Source: Spongilla lacustris (taxonomy: Eukaryota; Porifera; Demospongiae; Spongillida; Spongillidae). Taken from it: a stretch of DNA of 64,000 bases. Where the stretch lies: the NCBI GenBank assembly GCA_949361645.1, contig OX442417.1, positions 9,168,912-9,232,911 on the forward strand. Direction: 5' to 3'. Within the stretch, counting starts at the first letter, position 1. Every line of letters starts with the position of its first letter. The notes below the pieces were generated by a model. It saw only the letters and a list, made by a program, of their open reading frames with translations. It made no database searches and was not told where the DNA came from. The translations under genes were made by a program, and so were the position numbers. Shown one piece after another: positions 33,674-44,200 of the stretch.

Positions 33674-33843
33674 TGTAATGGTGACGTCAGCTGCGCATCG
33701 CAGGACAGTCTGAGACGCGCATCTTACATGTCTGCACCCTGAACCTCACCTGACTGTTGGATATATAAGTCTCTATTTTTGTATGTATAGACACGTGCTA
33801 TGTAACTGCCTGTGATTGGATCATTACTCATATAATCGTTACA
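33674..33843 (+). repeat. 3' LTR of Gypsy-1
   Basis: I see no difference from the 5' LTR over 170 bases. It is followed by the second copy of the CACC target duplication. Confidence 0.93.
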
Positions 33844-34116
33844 CACCGTTACACTCTGCATGTCCATGAGCAGTTTGAGCTTTGCGCGCTATGTACATGT
33901 AGTTGTAGTTATGGAAATCAGTTCAAGATTATAACTAATTGAAGGTGAGTGGCAGTTATGGAAAAACTCTAGAAAAAATGAGGTAAGGTGTTGTGCATTG
34001 CAAAGTCCCTTAGTAGTTATATGAAAATTTGAACTTCAATCCTCTTTTTGATTCTAAGTTACAATGTGGCAAAGCAAACAGTTCCGTTATTGGACAGAAA
34101 TTTTGATCTAAGTCAC

Positions 34117-34548
34117 AGGGAATAATTTAACAGGTATCGCATCGCATTTTGCGATCCAGTTTTTAAAAGGTGCGAAACATTATCGCAGAAAACTGTGATG
34201 CAATCTATCCATGTTTGCAGGCAGGGACTTGCCAATCAAAAAGGCATCTGTACAAAGACCTGCTCGTGCAATTAACATACACACGTTGTATCAGCGAGAT
34301 TGTGCACACTCACGTGGCATTGATCGGTGGGGGGGGGGGGGGGCGGGCCTCTGAAAGCGATCCGAATGTACGCGGGCGTGTGCGTGGGATAGCTCTGCTG
34401 TAAATTCCTTCAATGCATTCCAATGATGAATCATATCACACTTCCAGGCAGGGACAAATCGCTATGCAGCTGAACCGAGTTGCTATAATCAACTTGGATT
34501 ATGCGTAGCAAAATTGCTATGCAATTTTTAAAAAGTAAAATACTCCCT
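34117..34548 (+). mobile_element. MITE: deletion derivative of the RING-like element
   Basis: The left end (AGGGAATAATTT...GCATCGCATTTTG) and the right end (AAAATTGCTATGCAATTTTTA...ATACTCCCT) match, in reverse orientation, the two ends of the 3.39 kb element at 38343-41732. Agreement extends inward for about 90 and 200 bases. The centre is missing and replaced by a G15 tract region. The ends are partly inverted repeats of each other. No clear target duplication remains. Confidence 0.7.
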
Positions 34549-35323
34549 GTTAGATGACATATCATTATTACAGCTTGATGATGCGTTACTTTGGTATAGT
34601 ATCAGGATGTGATGTACTAATTTACTATATTCTCTTCCACTGTACATTCTATACTGGTTAGGTATTGAATAAAGGTCTCCAGACTATGTTTGCCATTCCT
34701 TTCTTGGCCTTCACCTTGCTAGACCGCTCTTAGCCTTACAGGCCATGAACGGCTTCTACCTCCCAAAATCTGAGCTTTCTATTTCTGGTAACACCCGATA
34801 CATGTCTGAAAAGAACAAGTACCAAGAGTCACCGTCTTAACACTACTTTACGAGCCAAAACCATTGCATCATTACAATATTGTTTGTGATGTCAAAGTGG
34901 AAATAAATACCTTAATGTATAAGGAAACCAGTTAAACTAGTTTATCTGTCCAATAGTGGAATTTTTAACTATGGCCTTGCGATCGCAAAGGATAGCAATA
35001 CATATAATGATGTTTTTCCTTAACTGCCACCCACATAAAAAAATTTATAATCTTGAACTGATCTGCATAACTGCATGGTGAGCAAAGCGCACATGCAGAC
35101 TATACAAGTGTAATGGTATCATAAATTTGAAATGTTACAAAACACAAATTTATTTAACCTTACATTGCAGTTGTCCGGAAATGTAAACATATCACGTGAT
35201 GCACCAAAAAATTACAACATGATACAGAAATGGATGCTGAATCCAAAAATGAGATTGGTGTTTTTTTTACATCATATTTGGTTGCAGTTATGGCAATTTT
35301 TACTGTCTTTGTGATAAGCACTG

Positions 35324-36145
35324 TACAAGAGGGGGTTTTCCTGGCAAGGTTTGAGACCAATGGTCCAGGCAAAACATCCAAAGGGACCCCTTCCATCATT
35401 TAACATTGCCGAGCCAGTTCCTGAACCTTTTGTTTGCATAACTAGTATGTTATTAATTATTACATAATAACAGCAATACCTATTGGCTGGCAAAGCTCTG
35501 GCCAGTATGGCAATGGCCTGCATCATCAATTTTTGGCGGTCCACGGTTATTGCCTCAATTATGCTGACGGTTAAGGGGTTTCGTGCCGTATCACCTTTTT
35601 GACGGTTTTGACAGTTGACGGGCGAACCGCGGCATCACTGGTCTTGGGCCTTGGGGGAGGCGGGGGGGGGGGGGGGGGGGGGGGCGCCATTAGTGTATTT
35701 TGCCCCCGGGCGCCCAACACCTTCGCTATGCAGCCACTTACTCTATAACACTCACAGTCCCCACACAACCAGTCCTCCCACCCACCCACCCACCCACCCC
35801 TAGACACCCCTCATACATATGGTGTAATCAGACTGCCAACAGAGAAGTTGCCAGCTGCCACATTACACTTGAAATAGAGCCGGCCTCAAACACTGGCACG
35901 GATGTGAATGTTTTATCTGATTTTTCACTTATTGTGCATGCATGAAATTTATTTTAAGTATGTTGCATATATAGCAACTGAGATATAAAGCACAATTACT
36001 GCTGCAAGCTCCTTATTTAAACAGGTTAACAATTTCCAAATACTGACCAGATTATAACATTTACAACTTTGACTTATACCCAGAAAGGCAGAGGTGTTCA
36101 ACTCTAATGCATGCATTTTGAGGCAAATGTGTGTATGTGTGTGTG

Positions 36146-36184
<39 letters not shown>

Positions 36185-36610
36185 GTGTGTGTGTGTATGT
36201 ATGTATATGCATGTGTGTGTGATATGTGTACATGTGTCTGCATCGTGGTATATAAATATAATGCATTGCACAAATTTCTTGTATTGACAATTTACAATAC
36301 CAGAGGACTTGGACCTAAGCTCAGTTGCCTCTGATGCTGCACCCTGCTATTGTTCCCGCTGCAGACAAAACATTCGAGTTTAGCGGTGAGACAACAGCTA
36401 TTGGTCTACTGTCTGATGGGCAACAATCTCTGAGCTGGTTCAAAGCAGTGAGAGTACCACAAGCAAAAATATTGACACTTCTCTAGGAACCTTCCCAGAT
36501 GCCAAAAGGTAGACAACCCTGAACTAAGGTGAGGTTCAGTCTCTTGCCAGTAAGCCGAGAAATGGAACCCTGAGCTTGTACACCACTTCAACCATAGGTC
36601 TCAAATGCCA
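35324..36610. other. No gene; poly-G tract and GT microsatellite
   Basis: Holds a G-rich tract at about 35654-35683 (22 or more consecutive G), a short CCCA-type run at 35779-35800 and a (GT)n microsatellite at about 36128-36215. Open frames here are repeat translation. Confidence 0.6.
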
Positions 36611-36755
36611 AGGGTATGCAACGCTGTATGCTTGGAATCATAAGCATTGTGCTAGAACACTTCAGCCTTTCCAGCTGCTGACCCACTTCTGGCTCCCACT
36701 TCATTCAATGCAGTGGAGTTAATTGGAGAGACTACTGTTAGGTCAAAAGCAGCTG
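36611..36755 (+). repeat. Left arm of a near-identical 145-base inverted repeat
   Basis: Contains GGGTATGCAACGCTGTATGC, GCATTGTGCTAGAACACTTC and GTGGAGTTAATTGGAGAGAC. The reverse complement is at 37406-37554 with only a few differences. The 650 bases between the arms show no gene. Confidence 0.8.
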
Positions 36756-37405
36756 GCTTCCCAATCATCCAGTTGTAGCTGTGATGAAGTGGTCATCCCA
36801 AGCCATCATTTTTAGGCAGCCAAGAGGACTCATGACACAATATGACTGATAATAGATAAGCACAATTGGCTGGGGTTGAGACAAGGCACAGCTTGACAAA
36901 TTGATGGTCATCAATTCTGGTCAATAAGTCTTTTCGTCTTAGACAAGACTCCAGAAGAGACTACAGTTTTAGGGTTGAGACGCATTAGCCACTGATGAGC
37001 ATCATGCAATAAAATATGAAGAAGTGGCTGCTACAACATCTGAGCTGTAATTAAAGCACTCACACACCTTCCCTTTCCTTCCTGGATAGCAGTCAATGCA
37101 ACCTTTCTTTACTTTAGCACAAAAGCAAACCCTACAACGCGTTCCACTGCCATTGCATTTACAGCATGGCATGAATTATTAAAGATTATAACAATGTGTG
37201 GAAATAACATAAAATCACTTTATTGCCCCACGTGTATATCTGATTTGAATAAATATTTTCTGAATGTATGCTAAAATTGAAAATTTAATTTATACTATTC
37301 CAAGACATAGATGTTGTTAAAGATAACAGAGAAGAAAATTGATTTGAGAACAATTACAGTTCAACATTAAAGCACACTACCTGGTGACTTATAGTTTCAT
37401 TACAC

Positions 37406-37554
37406 CAAGCTGCTTTTAACCTAACAGTAGTCTCTCCACTTAACTCCACTGCATTGAATGAAGTGGGAGCCAGAAGTGGGTCAGCAGCTGGAAAGGCTGA
37501 AGTGTTCTAGCACAATGCTTATGATTCCAAGCATACAGCGTTGCATACCCTTGT
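37406..37554 (-). repeat. Right arm of the 145-base inverted repeat
   Basis: Reverse complement of 36611-36755. It directly precedes the coding remnant of retroelement B. Confidence 0.8.
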
Positions 37555-37639
37555 GCAATGTGGGCAGAGGGTTAATTCAGGGATATGTGGCATTTGGCAT
37601 AAGCCCCTTTCTCCAAAAAGCGTGTATTCATAGAGGGAG

Positions 37640-38342
37640 GATACAGTTAAGAAGAGGGAATATCCTTAGCACAGTATGGTCTCTTCAAATGGTAAGGCAT
37701 GCCAAGTACTGGTGTCATTTGGGTTAACATCTAACAATGCTGAAACATGGAACCTTTTAGTGGCTAAACATCCTGAGTGTCCTTGTCCTTCTTTTCCCAC
37801 CTTACTATCTATGGAGACTGTGCTCCCTCATGACCTTAATCTCATGGCTGTCCTTAGGTCCTTTCCAAAGCTAACATCAGCTGGACCGTCAGGTTCAACA
37901 CATCATTGATGCATCAGAGGTGCCCCTTCAGACACCCATCCTCCAATCTCTGAGGGATGTCATCAACCTCCTTGCAGCTGGCAGAGCTCCATCTGAGGTT
38001 TCAACTTTTCTTGCTGGTGGCAGTTTAACTGCCCTTAACAAGTCTAAACCTGGTAGTTCCATTGATGTCAGACCTATTGCTGTAGGTGAAAGCCTATGTC
38101 GCCTGACCAGCAAATGGCTTTGTGCAGTGGTGAAAGGGAAGTCAGCAGAGTTTTTACCACATCAGTTTGGTGTTGCTTGCAGCAATGGTGCGGAGAAGAT
38201 TGCCCATGGCTTGAGAGCATGTGTGAATAAATATTGGCTGGATTATGATTTCCTAAAAGTAAACGCCTTCAATATAGTTTCACAGTAGGCTATCCTCTCG
38301 GAGTCTAGCAAACACTTCCCTGAGCTGCTCCACAGTCCATTC
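37640..38342 (+). pseudogene. RLE-type retroelement B, 5' part (RT fingers)
   Basis: First half of a retroelement RT. 37676-37909 encodes a linker ending FPKLTSAGPSGS. After a frame change 37920-38342 encodes LQSLRDVINLLAAG, then IDVRPIAVGESLCRLTSKWL and HQFGVACSNGAEKIAHGLR, the finger region of this RT family. There is an in-frame TAG at 38286-38288. The reading is cut at 38342 by insertion of the RING-like element and resumes at 41741. Dead copy. Confidence 0.7.
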
Positions 38343-39394
38343 AGGGAATACTTTATTTTTAAAAATTGCATAGCAATTTTGCTCCGCAAAATCGAAATTC
38401 ATTAGCAACTTGGTTCAGTTACATCGCAATTTGTTCCCATCGAGATGTGTGATGATTTGTCATTTGAACACAAAGCAGAGCTAACCCACGGACACGCCCA
38501 CGTGCATTTGGATCGCTTTCAGGCGAACGAGTTGAACGACCACTACCCCCCTTCCCCTCCCCCACTATACAAAACGAGGGCACCATCACATTTAAAAGTT
38601 TTAATATTTGTAGATTTTGTCCACCCGTATTGGCACCGTCGCGTACGCGTTCTGGCATATTCATGTGCAGTACATACCACGTACATGTGCACGTAAACGT
38701 ACATTTTAATTAGTAATGATTTGGTAACTTGATAATTAATTTTGCGATACATCGCCTATTAATATAAAATTCAACACTCTCCTTCCCGAAGCCAGCTGTG
38801 TGTACGCTGCACGCCCATGTCATTCATACGCGTATGCGTACGCGCACAATCGTCACATTAATTGTGGCGATCGATGTCACGTGAGTGTGGCTGATGCACG
38901 GTTGTATGCGGCTGGAAATTAAGTCAACAATTAGATCATTTACGGTATTACCATATAGTTCTAAACTGATGGCTCATTATAGACATCTGATGTTTAAAAG
39001 CAAACCATGACTCAGCAGAACTAGCAAATCAAAAAGTGAAAACGAACTCAAACACTGCATTCCTTTTCCTGTCATGTCCAGTCAATGCGCACAATTGAAA
39101 TTCCACATAGATAGCACGCGCATACTGTTTAGCAAGGGCACGCGATATGTATTTAGAAAGAGGGTGTTACTAAATTCGACGACATAGCCTTTGGTGATTG
39201 AACTGGAAGGTAAGAGTACTACAGCAATGCTCAGGAGGCATGTGGCTACCAGAATTTACTAACCTGAAGTGGCAACGCATTTTCTGTCACCACGAACAAG
39301 CTGAGCGTATTGCATGAATAATCGACGTACGTTGTGGTTTTGCCTTATACATATAAACATTATAGGTATGGATTATTATTTCCATACATTGCAG

Positions 39395-39889
39395 AGTGTG
39401 TGGGCAGATGCTAACGAAGTACAGGGCAAAGAAAAGAACCAGCTCTGAGTGCATAGCATTCTCAGCTGAGCTGAAAATAGCTTTTGACATTGACACATCT
39501 GGGGATGATGTAACCCTGAGATGTTCTGCATGCAATGTAAGCTGGGTGTGTAGAGAACCATCTGTGCCATCACAAAGTGAGTGCATCACAAATGTGCAGT
39601 GATGCTATTTGAGTGGCAAAACAAGTAAACATATGACATCATGAGAGGTAAACACTTGGTAGAGGTCATCTTGAGAAGATTGCCCCTCCTCTAGTTCTCC
39701 ATAGTGAGCCTAGCCCACCTTTGGCAAGAGCTAACAACCTGTCAATGCTAAAGGAGCTGAAGTGTGCACTGTGCTCCAACACCCTCTCACAGCCACTGGA
39801 ACTGCTGTGTGGTGCACTGGTGTGCTCCAAATGCCTCCAGGAGTGGATAGCAGCATATGATGCTATGAACCGTCCATGCTGCTCAGAGG
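39395..39889 (+). pseudogene. Two-exon coding remnant with a RING-like segment
   Basis: Exon 39395-39576 follows acceptor CCATACATTGCAG and ends at donor CACAAA|GTGAGT. It encodes cysteine-containing sequence (DDVTLRCSACNVSWVC). A 118-base intron (39577-39694) ends CCCCTCCTCTAG. The next exon, open in the matching phase, encodes LKELKCALCSNTLSQPLELL followed by CGALVCSKC, spaced like a RING finger (C-x2-C...C-x4-C-x2-C) but with the usual histidine missing. It runs into a minisatellite and stops at 39896. Function unknown: RING segments occur in E3 ligases and in some transposases. Confidence 0.5.
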
Positions 39890-40290
39890 ACAGATAGTCC
39901 TCTGCTGCTCAAAGATGGTCCCATGTTGCTCAGAGATGGTCCCATGCTGCCCAGGGATGGTCCCCTGCTGCTCAGAGGACGGTCCCCTGCTGCTCAGAGG
40001 ATGGTCCCCTGCTACTCAGAGATGGTCCCCTGCTACTCAGCGGATGATCCCCTGCTGCTCAGAGATGGTCCCCTGCTACTCAGAGGATGATCCCATGCTG
40101 CTCAGAGGATGATCCCCTGCTGCTCAGAGGATGATCCCATGCTGCTCAGAGTATGGTCCCCTGCTGCTCAGAGGACGGTCCCCTACTGCTCAGAGGATGG
40201 TCCCCTGCTGCTCAGAGGATGGCCCCCTGCTGCTCAGAGGATGGTCCCTAGCTGCTCAGAGGATGGTCACCAGGATGGTCCCCTAGTCAT
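39890..40290 (+). repeat. 21-22-base minisatellite
   Basis: About 18 copies of GATGGTCCCCTGCTGCTCAG(AG) with 21- and 22-base variants. The first units grow out of the codons for PCCSED at the end of the RING-like exon, so the expansion probably began inside coding sequence. Confidence 0.9.
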
Positions 40291-40314
40291 TCTATCATCA
40301 AGTGTGATAATGCT

Positions 40315-40928
40315 GCTGTCAGATGTTCTGGAGCACTGTATACAGACTGCAGAGGGATATTAAGGATGGTGGCTATGAAGAGTATGAGTGTGTACCAATA
40401 CTTACACCTGAGGAGGAGAAGCAAGCAGTGGGATTACTGAAGAGGGCCATCTCTACCAGTCCTGACAAAGCCATCATACACCTTGCTACACATACTATAT
40501 ACACTCACTTCAGCCAATGACATTCATGCATGTCACCAGAGGTAACCAGGAAACTACAGCTGCCTACTCATCATGGACTAAAGTTCAGGTACATGTATTG
40601 CCGGCGATTAAGGCTGGGCTTGCCATACCTTGGAATACACTGAGGCTTCTAAGGTGATATGTCACAACATACAGCAAAAGGCTCAATTCTAACTCACTGG
40701 TGTTTCAGGTGGCTCAAATCATCAGGAATCTGTCTGGCTGGTGAGGAAAGGATGCACCATACATCCAGCCAAGTTGTTGGCGATAACCCTAAAGGAGAAA
40801 TAGGGCCTAGCCCCCTTTTCAGGGGGCCAAGTCAATTCATGCCAAATTCTTGGCTTGACATTTGCTCCAATCTACAACTACATGCAGAACCTGATGCGTA
40901 TTGTGCAAGAACACTTACTAAGTATTGA
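40315..40928 (+). pseudogene. Downstream coding remnants of the RING-like element
   Basis: 40323-40520 encodes YECVPILTPEEEKQAVGLLK and SPDKAIIHLATHTIYTHF in complex, protein-like sequence. Further open segments lie at 40659-40928. They probably belong to the same decayed gene as the RING-like exon. I do not recognise the family. Confidence 0.4.
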
Positions 40929-41740
40929 GCCACAATTCGTAGCTGCCATCCCCCCTCCAGCCAAGAGAGAAAAGAACAAATACTAATTCAGTTCAAGCTC
41001 AATCTATTTATGGAGTCAAATTTAGACCAAAAGAAATGTAAGGCTATGTTATAAACGCTCTGTCAAATTAAACTTCATTGCGCAAATATTAATTCCCTCA
41101 CCCCCAAAAAGACACCAAAATGGTGGATTTTCAAAGGCTAAGAATCTACTTCAGAAAACGCGTTGCCACTAACCTGTACCAAAATACGACAGTACGAACA
41201 ACTAACTTCACCGTGATAGCTTTCGCATGTTCCATCTCAGTCACCGAGCGTCGTTGTTGTTTTTTGAACACATGTAGTCGGTGATCGCGTGCGTAAGTCG
41301 ATAGGTTTGAAGAACCAGAGCCGACAGTTGGCAACACCAGGCCACGTGATTTTTGCTTACAATATAGTTCAAAGGTTTTTATCACTCCTAGTATGGCTTT
41401 TAGGTGTTGATTACGTTTTATGTACCTCGTGCACAGCTGGTTCTAAAGGGCATCGGTTGTCAGGTTCGTTGCTAAGGGTGTACATAACCATTTCAAATTT
41501 TCGGGGCGTAGGGCTTAGTTTCCACGCGTTCAATGAGAGCAGACCATTGTGGATGCAACATGGCGCCAGCTTTCTGATTGGAATTCTTTTGTACCATAAA
41601 AAAAGATCGCGTAGCATTTACACTGAGCGGATAGATTGCATCGCAATTTTATGCGACTATGTTTTGAAGTTGTTTCGCATCTTATAAAAACTGTATCACA
41701 AAATGCGATGCAAATCTGGTGAAATTATTCCTTGCCATTC

Positions 41741-42533
41741 TGTGGCACTCTTTGGGCAGCTTACATTTGGAACAAGGGGTTCAGCAGGGTAATCCTGCTT
41801 TTCTCCTTGGTTTTAAATAAGGTAGTGTCAGAAATTTAATTCTGTGAGTGCAGATTTGTCCTACCATGCCTGGTACCTGGATGATGGTGTGCTGGCTGGT
41901 TCCAGGTCTGCTGTTCTCCAAGCTCTCTCCATCATACAAGAAATTGGTCCTCCTATTGGTCTCATTGTAAACTAAATTACCAAACATGATGTCACCTCCA
42001 GAAATGAAAAGATTAACACACCCTATTAATAAATAATATTGTCATTTTGGGCATCCCCATTGGTGACAAGGCTCTTTGCTCCACCTTCATTTTGGAGAAA
42101 CATGAAGAAGCCTATCACAGGGCCCACCTGAGTGTTAAGGTATCCGAAGTAACCTCACCAAAGACCATAGCCACACTCGTACCCAACTGGTCTTTGGGTA
42201 AGCCAGCAGCCTTCGACTTGTCTGTGGCATCACTGCTTAACTCCAATGTTGTACGAAGCGGGACAAGCAGCAGGTCAGGCTGCCAGAGCTACTGAGCAGA
42301 GAAATCATGACAAAAATGATGTCAAATGCAAGGAGCTAGGGAGGGTTTGCATCTCCAAGGTGGTAGGGACAGAAACAATGGGGTCATTTTCACTTCTGGC
42401 CTCTCGCCTTGCAACTAGCTCCAAGAGGGCTAAGGCTGAGGTCCTAACTGCCTTATATGGCAGGCTGAATCTCAACTTTTTTAGAGCCAACACCACAGTC
42501 ATCCTCTCCAGATGTGTTGTCCCTGACTATTAG
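41741..42533 (+). pseudogene. RLE-type retroelement B, 3' part (RT palm to nuclease)
   Basis: Resumes the RT reading after the inserted element. The palm catalytic box YLDD is at 41874-41885 (WYLDDGVLAGS). It continues through a region like FSKLSPSYK and GIPIGDKALCSTFILEK. An internal deletion then joins to the C-terminal nuclease segment (LVPNWSLGKPAAFDLSVASL) and the terminal LNFFRANTTVILSRC. Several frame changes and stops. An ATT-rich microsatellite (42583-42602) follows, as is common at the 3' end of non-LTR elements. Confidence 0.7.
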
Positions 42534-42602
42534 CAATAGTAGGGTGTATTTATTTATCTTACTGCTGTAAGTGTACCAATTATTATCATTATTATTATTA
42601 TT

Positions 42603-43125
42603 GGCCATCATTCCTTGACATGCAAACGTGGTGGTGATGTGGTGACATGCCACAACAGATTAAGGGATGTTTTCATACAGCACTGTCAACTTGCACATGT
42701 TACCTGTCAAAGTAAAGATGGGAAGTGGATGTGGATTGGAGTAGGGCAGGACACGGCCAGCTGATGTTCTGATTCCTAATTGGTCATTAGGCAAGCCAGC
42801 TGCATTTGACCTTACTGTCGTATCACCGCTCAATGCCGAAGTATTACCTGAAGCGAGTGTGACAGCTGGGTAGCTTATGCAGCAAACAGAGAAAACTTAT
42901 CGCAAATGACCCCAAGTGCACTAGGTTAGGTTTGTATCCCCATTGCTGTAGAACATTATGGGTGCTGGGGATTGGAAGCCAAGCAAACACTATCCCGACT
43001 CATTAGCTTCCCAGCTGCATTGTTCCAAATCTCAACTCTATGGGTGACTTAACATAACTCTGACCAGTAAGGGCAAATGCTAGAGCTGTTAGCAAGGTGT
43101 GCAGGCTATAGTGGTAAACCAGGCG
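42603..43125 (+). pseudogene. RLE-type retroelement fragment C
   Basis: Begins in the zinc-binding region (GHHSLTCKRGGDVVTCHNRL), then LIPNWSLGKPAAFDL and a C-terminal part like VEHYGCWGLEAKQT. Frames shift repeatedly. It abuts the 3' microsatellite of element B, so two copies are joined tail to truncated head. Confidence 0.6.
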
Positions 43126-43202
43126 ACGAATTCTTAGTACAGGTATTTCACAGTTGTGTAATTATCTATTACATGTAATGTATTACAGAAGTATATAAAT
43201 AT

Positions 43203-44033
43203 ATGGGACAGTGTCCAGCAAAATCGGGCTTGTGGGGTTATAATTTTATTACTATAAAAATTGCAAGTTTCACTAAACAACACATCTTAGCGACGGTACT
43301 ACGTTTTCCTTTCAAATTTCGTGCATTTGTTCCCACACCATTTCTCTGTGTGAAAATCGATTTTTGTGATCTACACATTTTCCGTGCCGTGAATACATCA
43401 ATTTTTAACCCCGCTGGTTAGAATTCCTCATTTCTCCACGTACGGGTTTTGAAAACACGTCAAATTCGGATTGCACATAGAGGAGTCCTGTAGCTCTTGA
43501 TTTGCTCAGTTCGTTAATTTTATATCATCCGTTAAGGAGATACAGTTGAACAAACTACGGGCATGTTTTCCCGCTTGATTCGCGCCAATGATTTTGGCAA
43601 ATCGTGTCCCGCTCAGTGAATGGGAAGGCCGTGATTATATCATTGGCATGAATCAAGCAGGAAAATGTGCCTGTAGTTTGCTCAATTGTATCTCTGTAAC
43701 GGATGATTCAGAAACTAACGAACACAACAAATCAATAACTACAGGACTCCTCTATGCACACTCCGAATTTGACGCGTTTTCAACACTCGTACACAGAGAA
43801 ACGAGGAATTCTAACCCGCGGGGTTAAAAATTGTTGTATCCACGGCTTGGAAAATGTGTAGATCACGAAAATCGATTTCCACACAGAGAAATGGTGTGGA
43901 AACAAGTGTATGAAATTTGAAAGGAAAAGGTAGTACCGTCGCGAAGATGTGTTGTTTAGTACAACGTGCAATTTTTATAGTGATAAGATTATAACCCCAC
44001 AAGCCCGATTTTGCTGGACACTGTCCCATGTAT
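43203..44033. mobile_element. 830-base palindromic MITE
   Basis: Two ~400-base arms. Both ends read ATGGGACAGTGTCCAGCAAA from outside (left at 43203, right arm reverse complement to 44033). Internal blocks also mirror: CGGGCTTGTGGGGTTATAA, CACCATTTCTCTGTGTG, AATTCGGATTGCACATAGAG. There is no transposase, and the centre is about 43600-43625. Flanks are AT-rich (ATAAATAT / GTATATTA). Confidence 0.85.
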
Positions 44034-44042
44034 ATTATAATT

Positions 44043-44151
44043 ATACACATAAATACATACATACATACATACATACATACATACATACATACCCACATAC
44101 ATACATACATACATACATCATACATACATACATACCCACATACATACATAT

Positions 44152-44184
<33 letters not shown>

Positions 44185-44190
44185 CATACA
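44043..44190. repeat. (CATA)n and (CA)n microsatellites
   Basis: About 25 CATA units with occasional CCCA interruptions, then (CA)n at about 44162-44184, directly beside the palindromic MITE. Confidence 0.9.
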
Positions 44191-44200
44191 TACATATACC

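Larger units (their letters stand above)
28748..33843 (+). mobile_element. Ty3/gypsy LTR retrotransposon Gypsy-1 (young copy)
   Basis: A 5,096-base element. Two 170-base LTRs appear identical by eye, start TGTAA and end TTACA, and are flanked by a 4-base duplication CACC (28744-28747 and 33844-33847). Order is PBS, gag, protease, reverse transcriptase, RNase H, integrase, the Ty3/gypsy order. No chromodomain or envelope frame is seen after integrase. The coding part needs several frame changes and has one in-frame TGA, so this copy looks non-functional despite its young LTRs. A purine tract (AAGAAGGGAGTGA) precedes the 3' LTR. Confidence 0.93.
28496..35323. mobile_element. TA-flanked palindromic DNA element, split by Gypsy-1
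   Basis: Long inverted arms. The left arm is 28496-28747 plus 33848-33990 (interrupted by the LTR element). The right arm is about 34975-35323 in reverse complement. Shared segments in order include ATGCTTATC, GCCATAACT, GCAACCAAA.ATGATGT, GGATTCAGCATGC, CATCACGTGATATGTTTA and TCAGTTCAAGATTATAA. Both outer ends sit next to TA (28494-28495; 35324-35325), and the right end reads CAGTGC from outside, as in Tc1/mariner-like elements. Without the LTR element it is about 1.73 kb. No transposase is visible, so it is non-autonomous. Confidence 0.7.
38343..41732. mobile_element. 3.39 kb DNA element with RING-like coding remnants
   Basis: It sits inside retroelement B with an imperfect 8-base duplication (GTCCATTC 38335-38342; TGCCATTC 41733-41740). 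The RT reading continues across the empty site (codons for HSPF before, CGTLWAAYIW after). The ends are partial inverted repeats beginning AGGGAATA / AGGAATAA, each followed by a TTGCATMGCAWTTTTG-like box. The interior has at least two splice-bordered coding blocks and a minisatellite. I could not assign a transposon superfamily; hAT-type CAGGG ends are absent, although 8-base duplications also occur in hAT, P and others. Confidence 0.7.

Noticed and set aside
34170..34403. Plus-strand 77-codon frame
   Set aside because: Lies inside the RING-family MITE and its poly-G tract; explained as non-coding element sequence.
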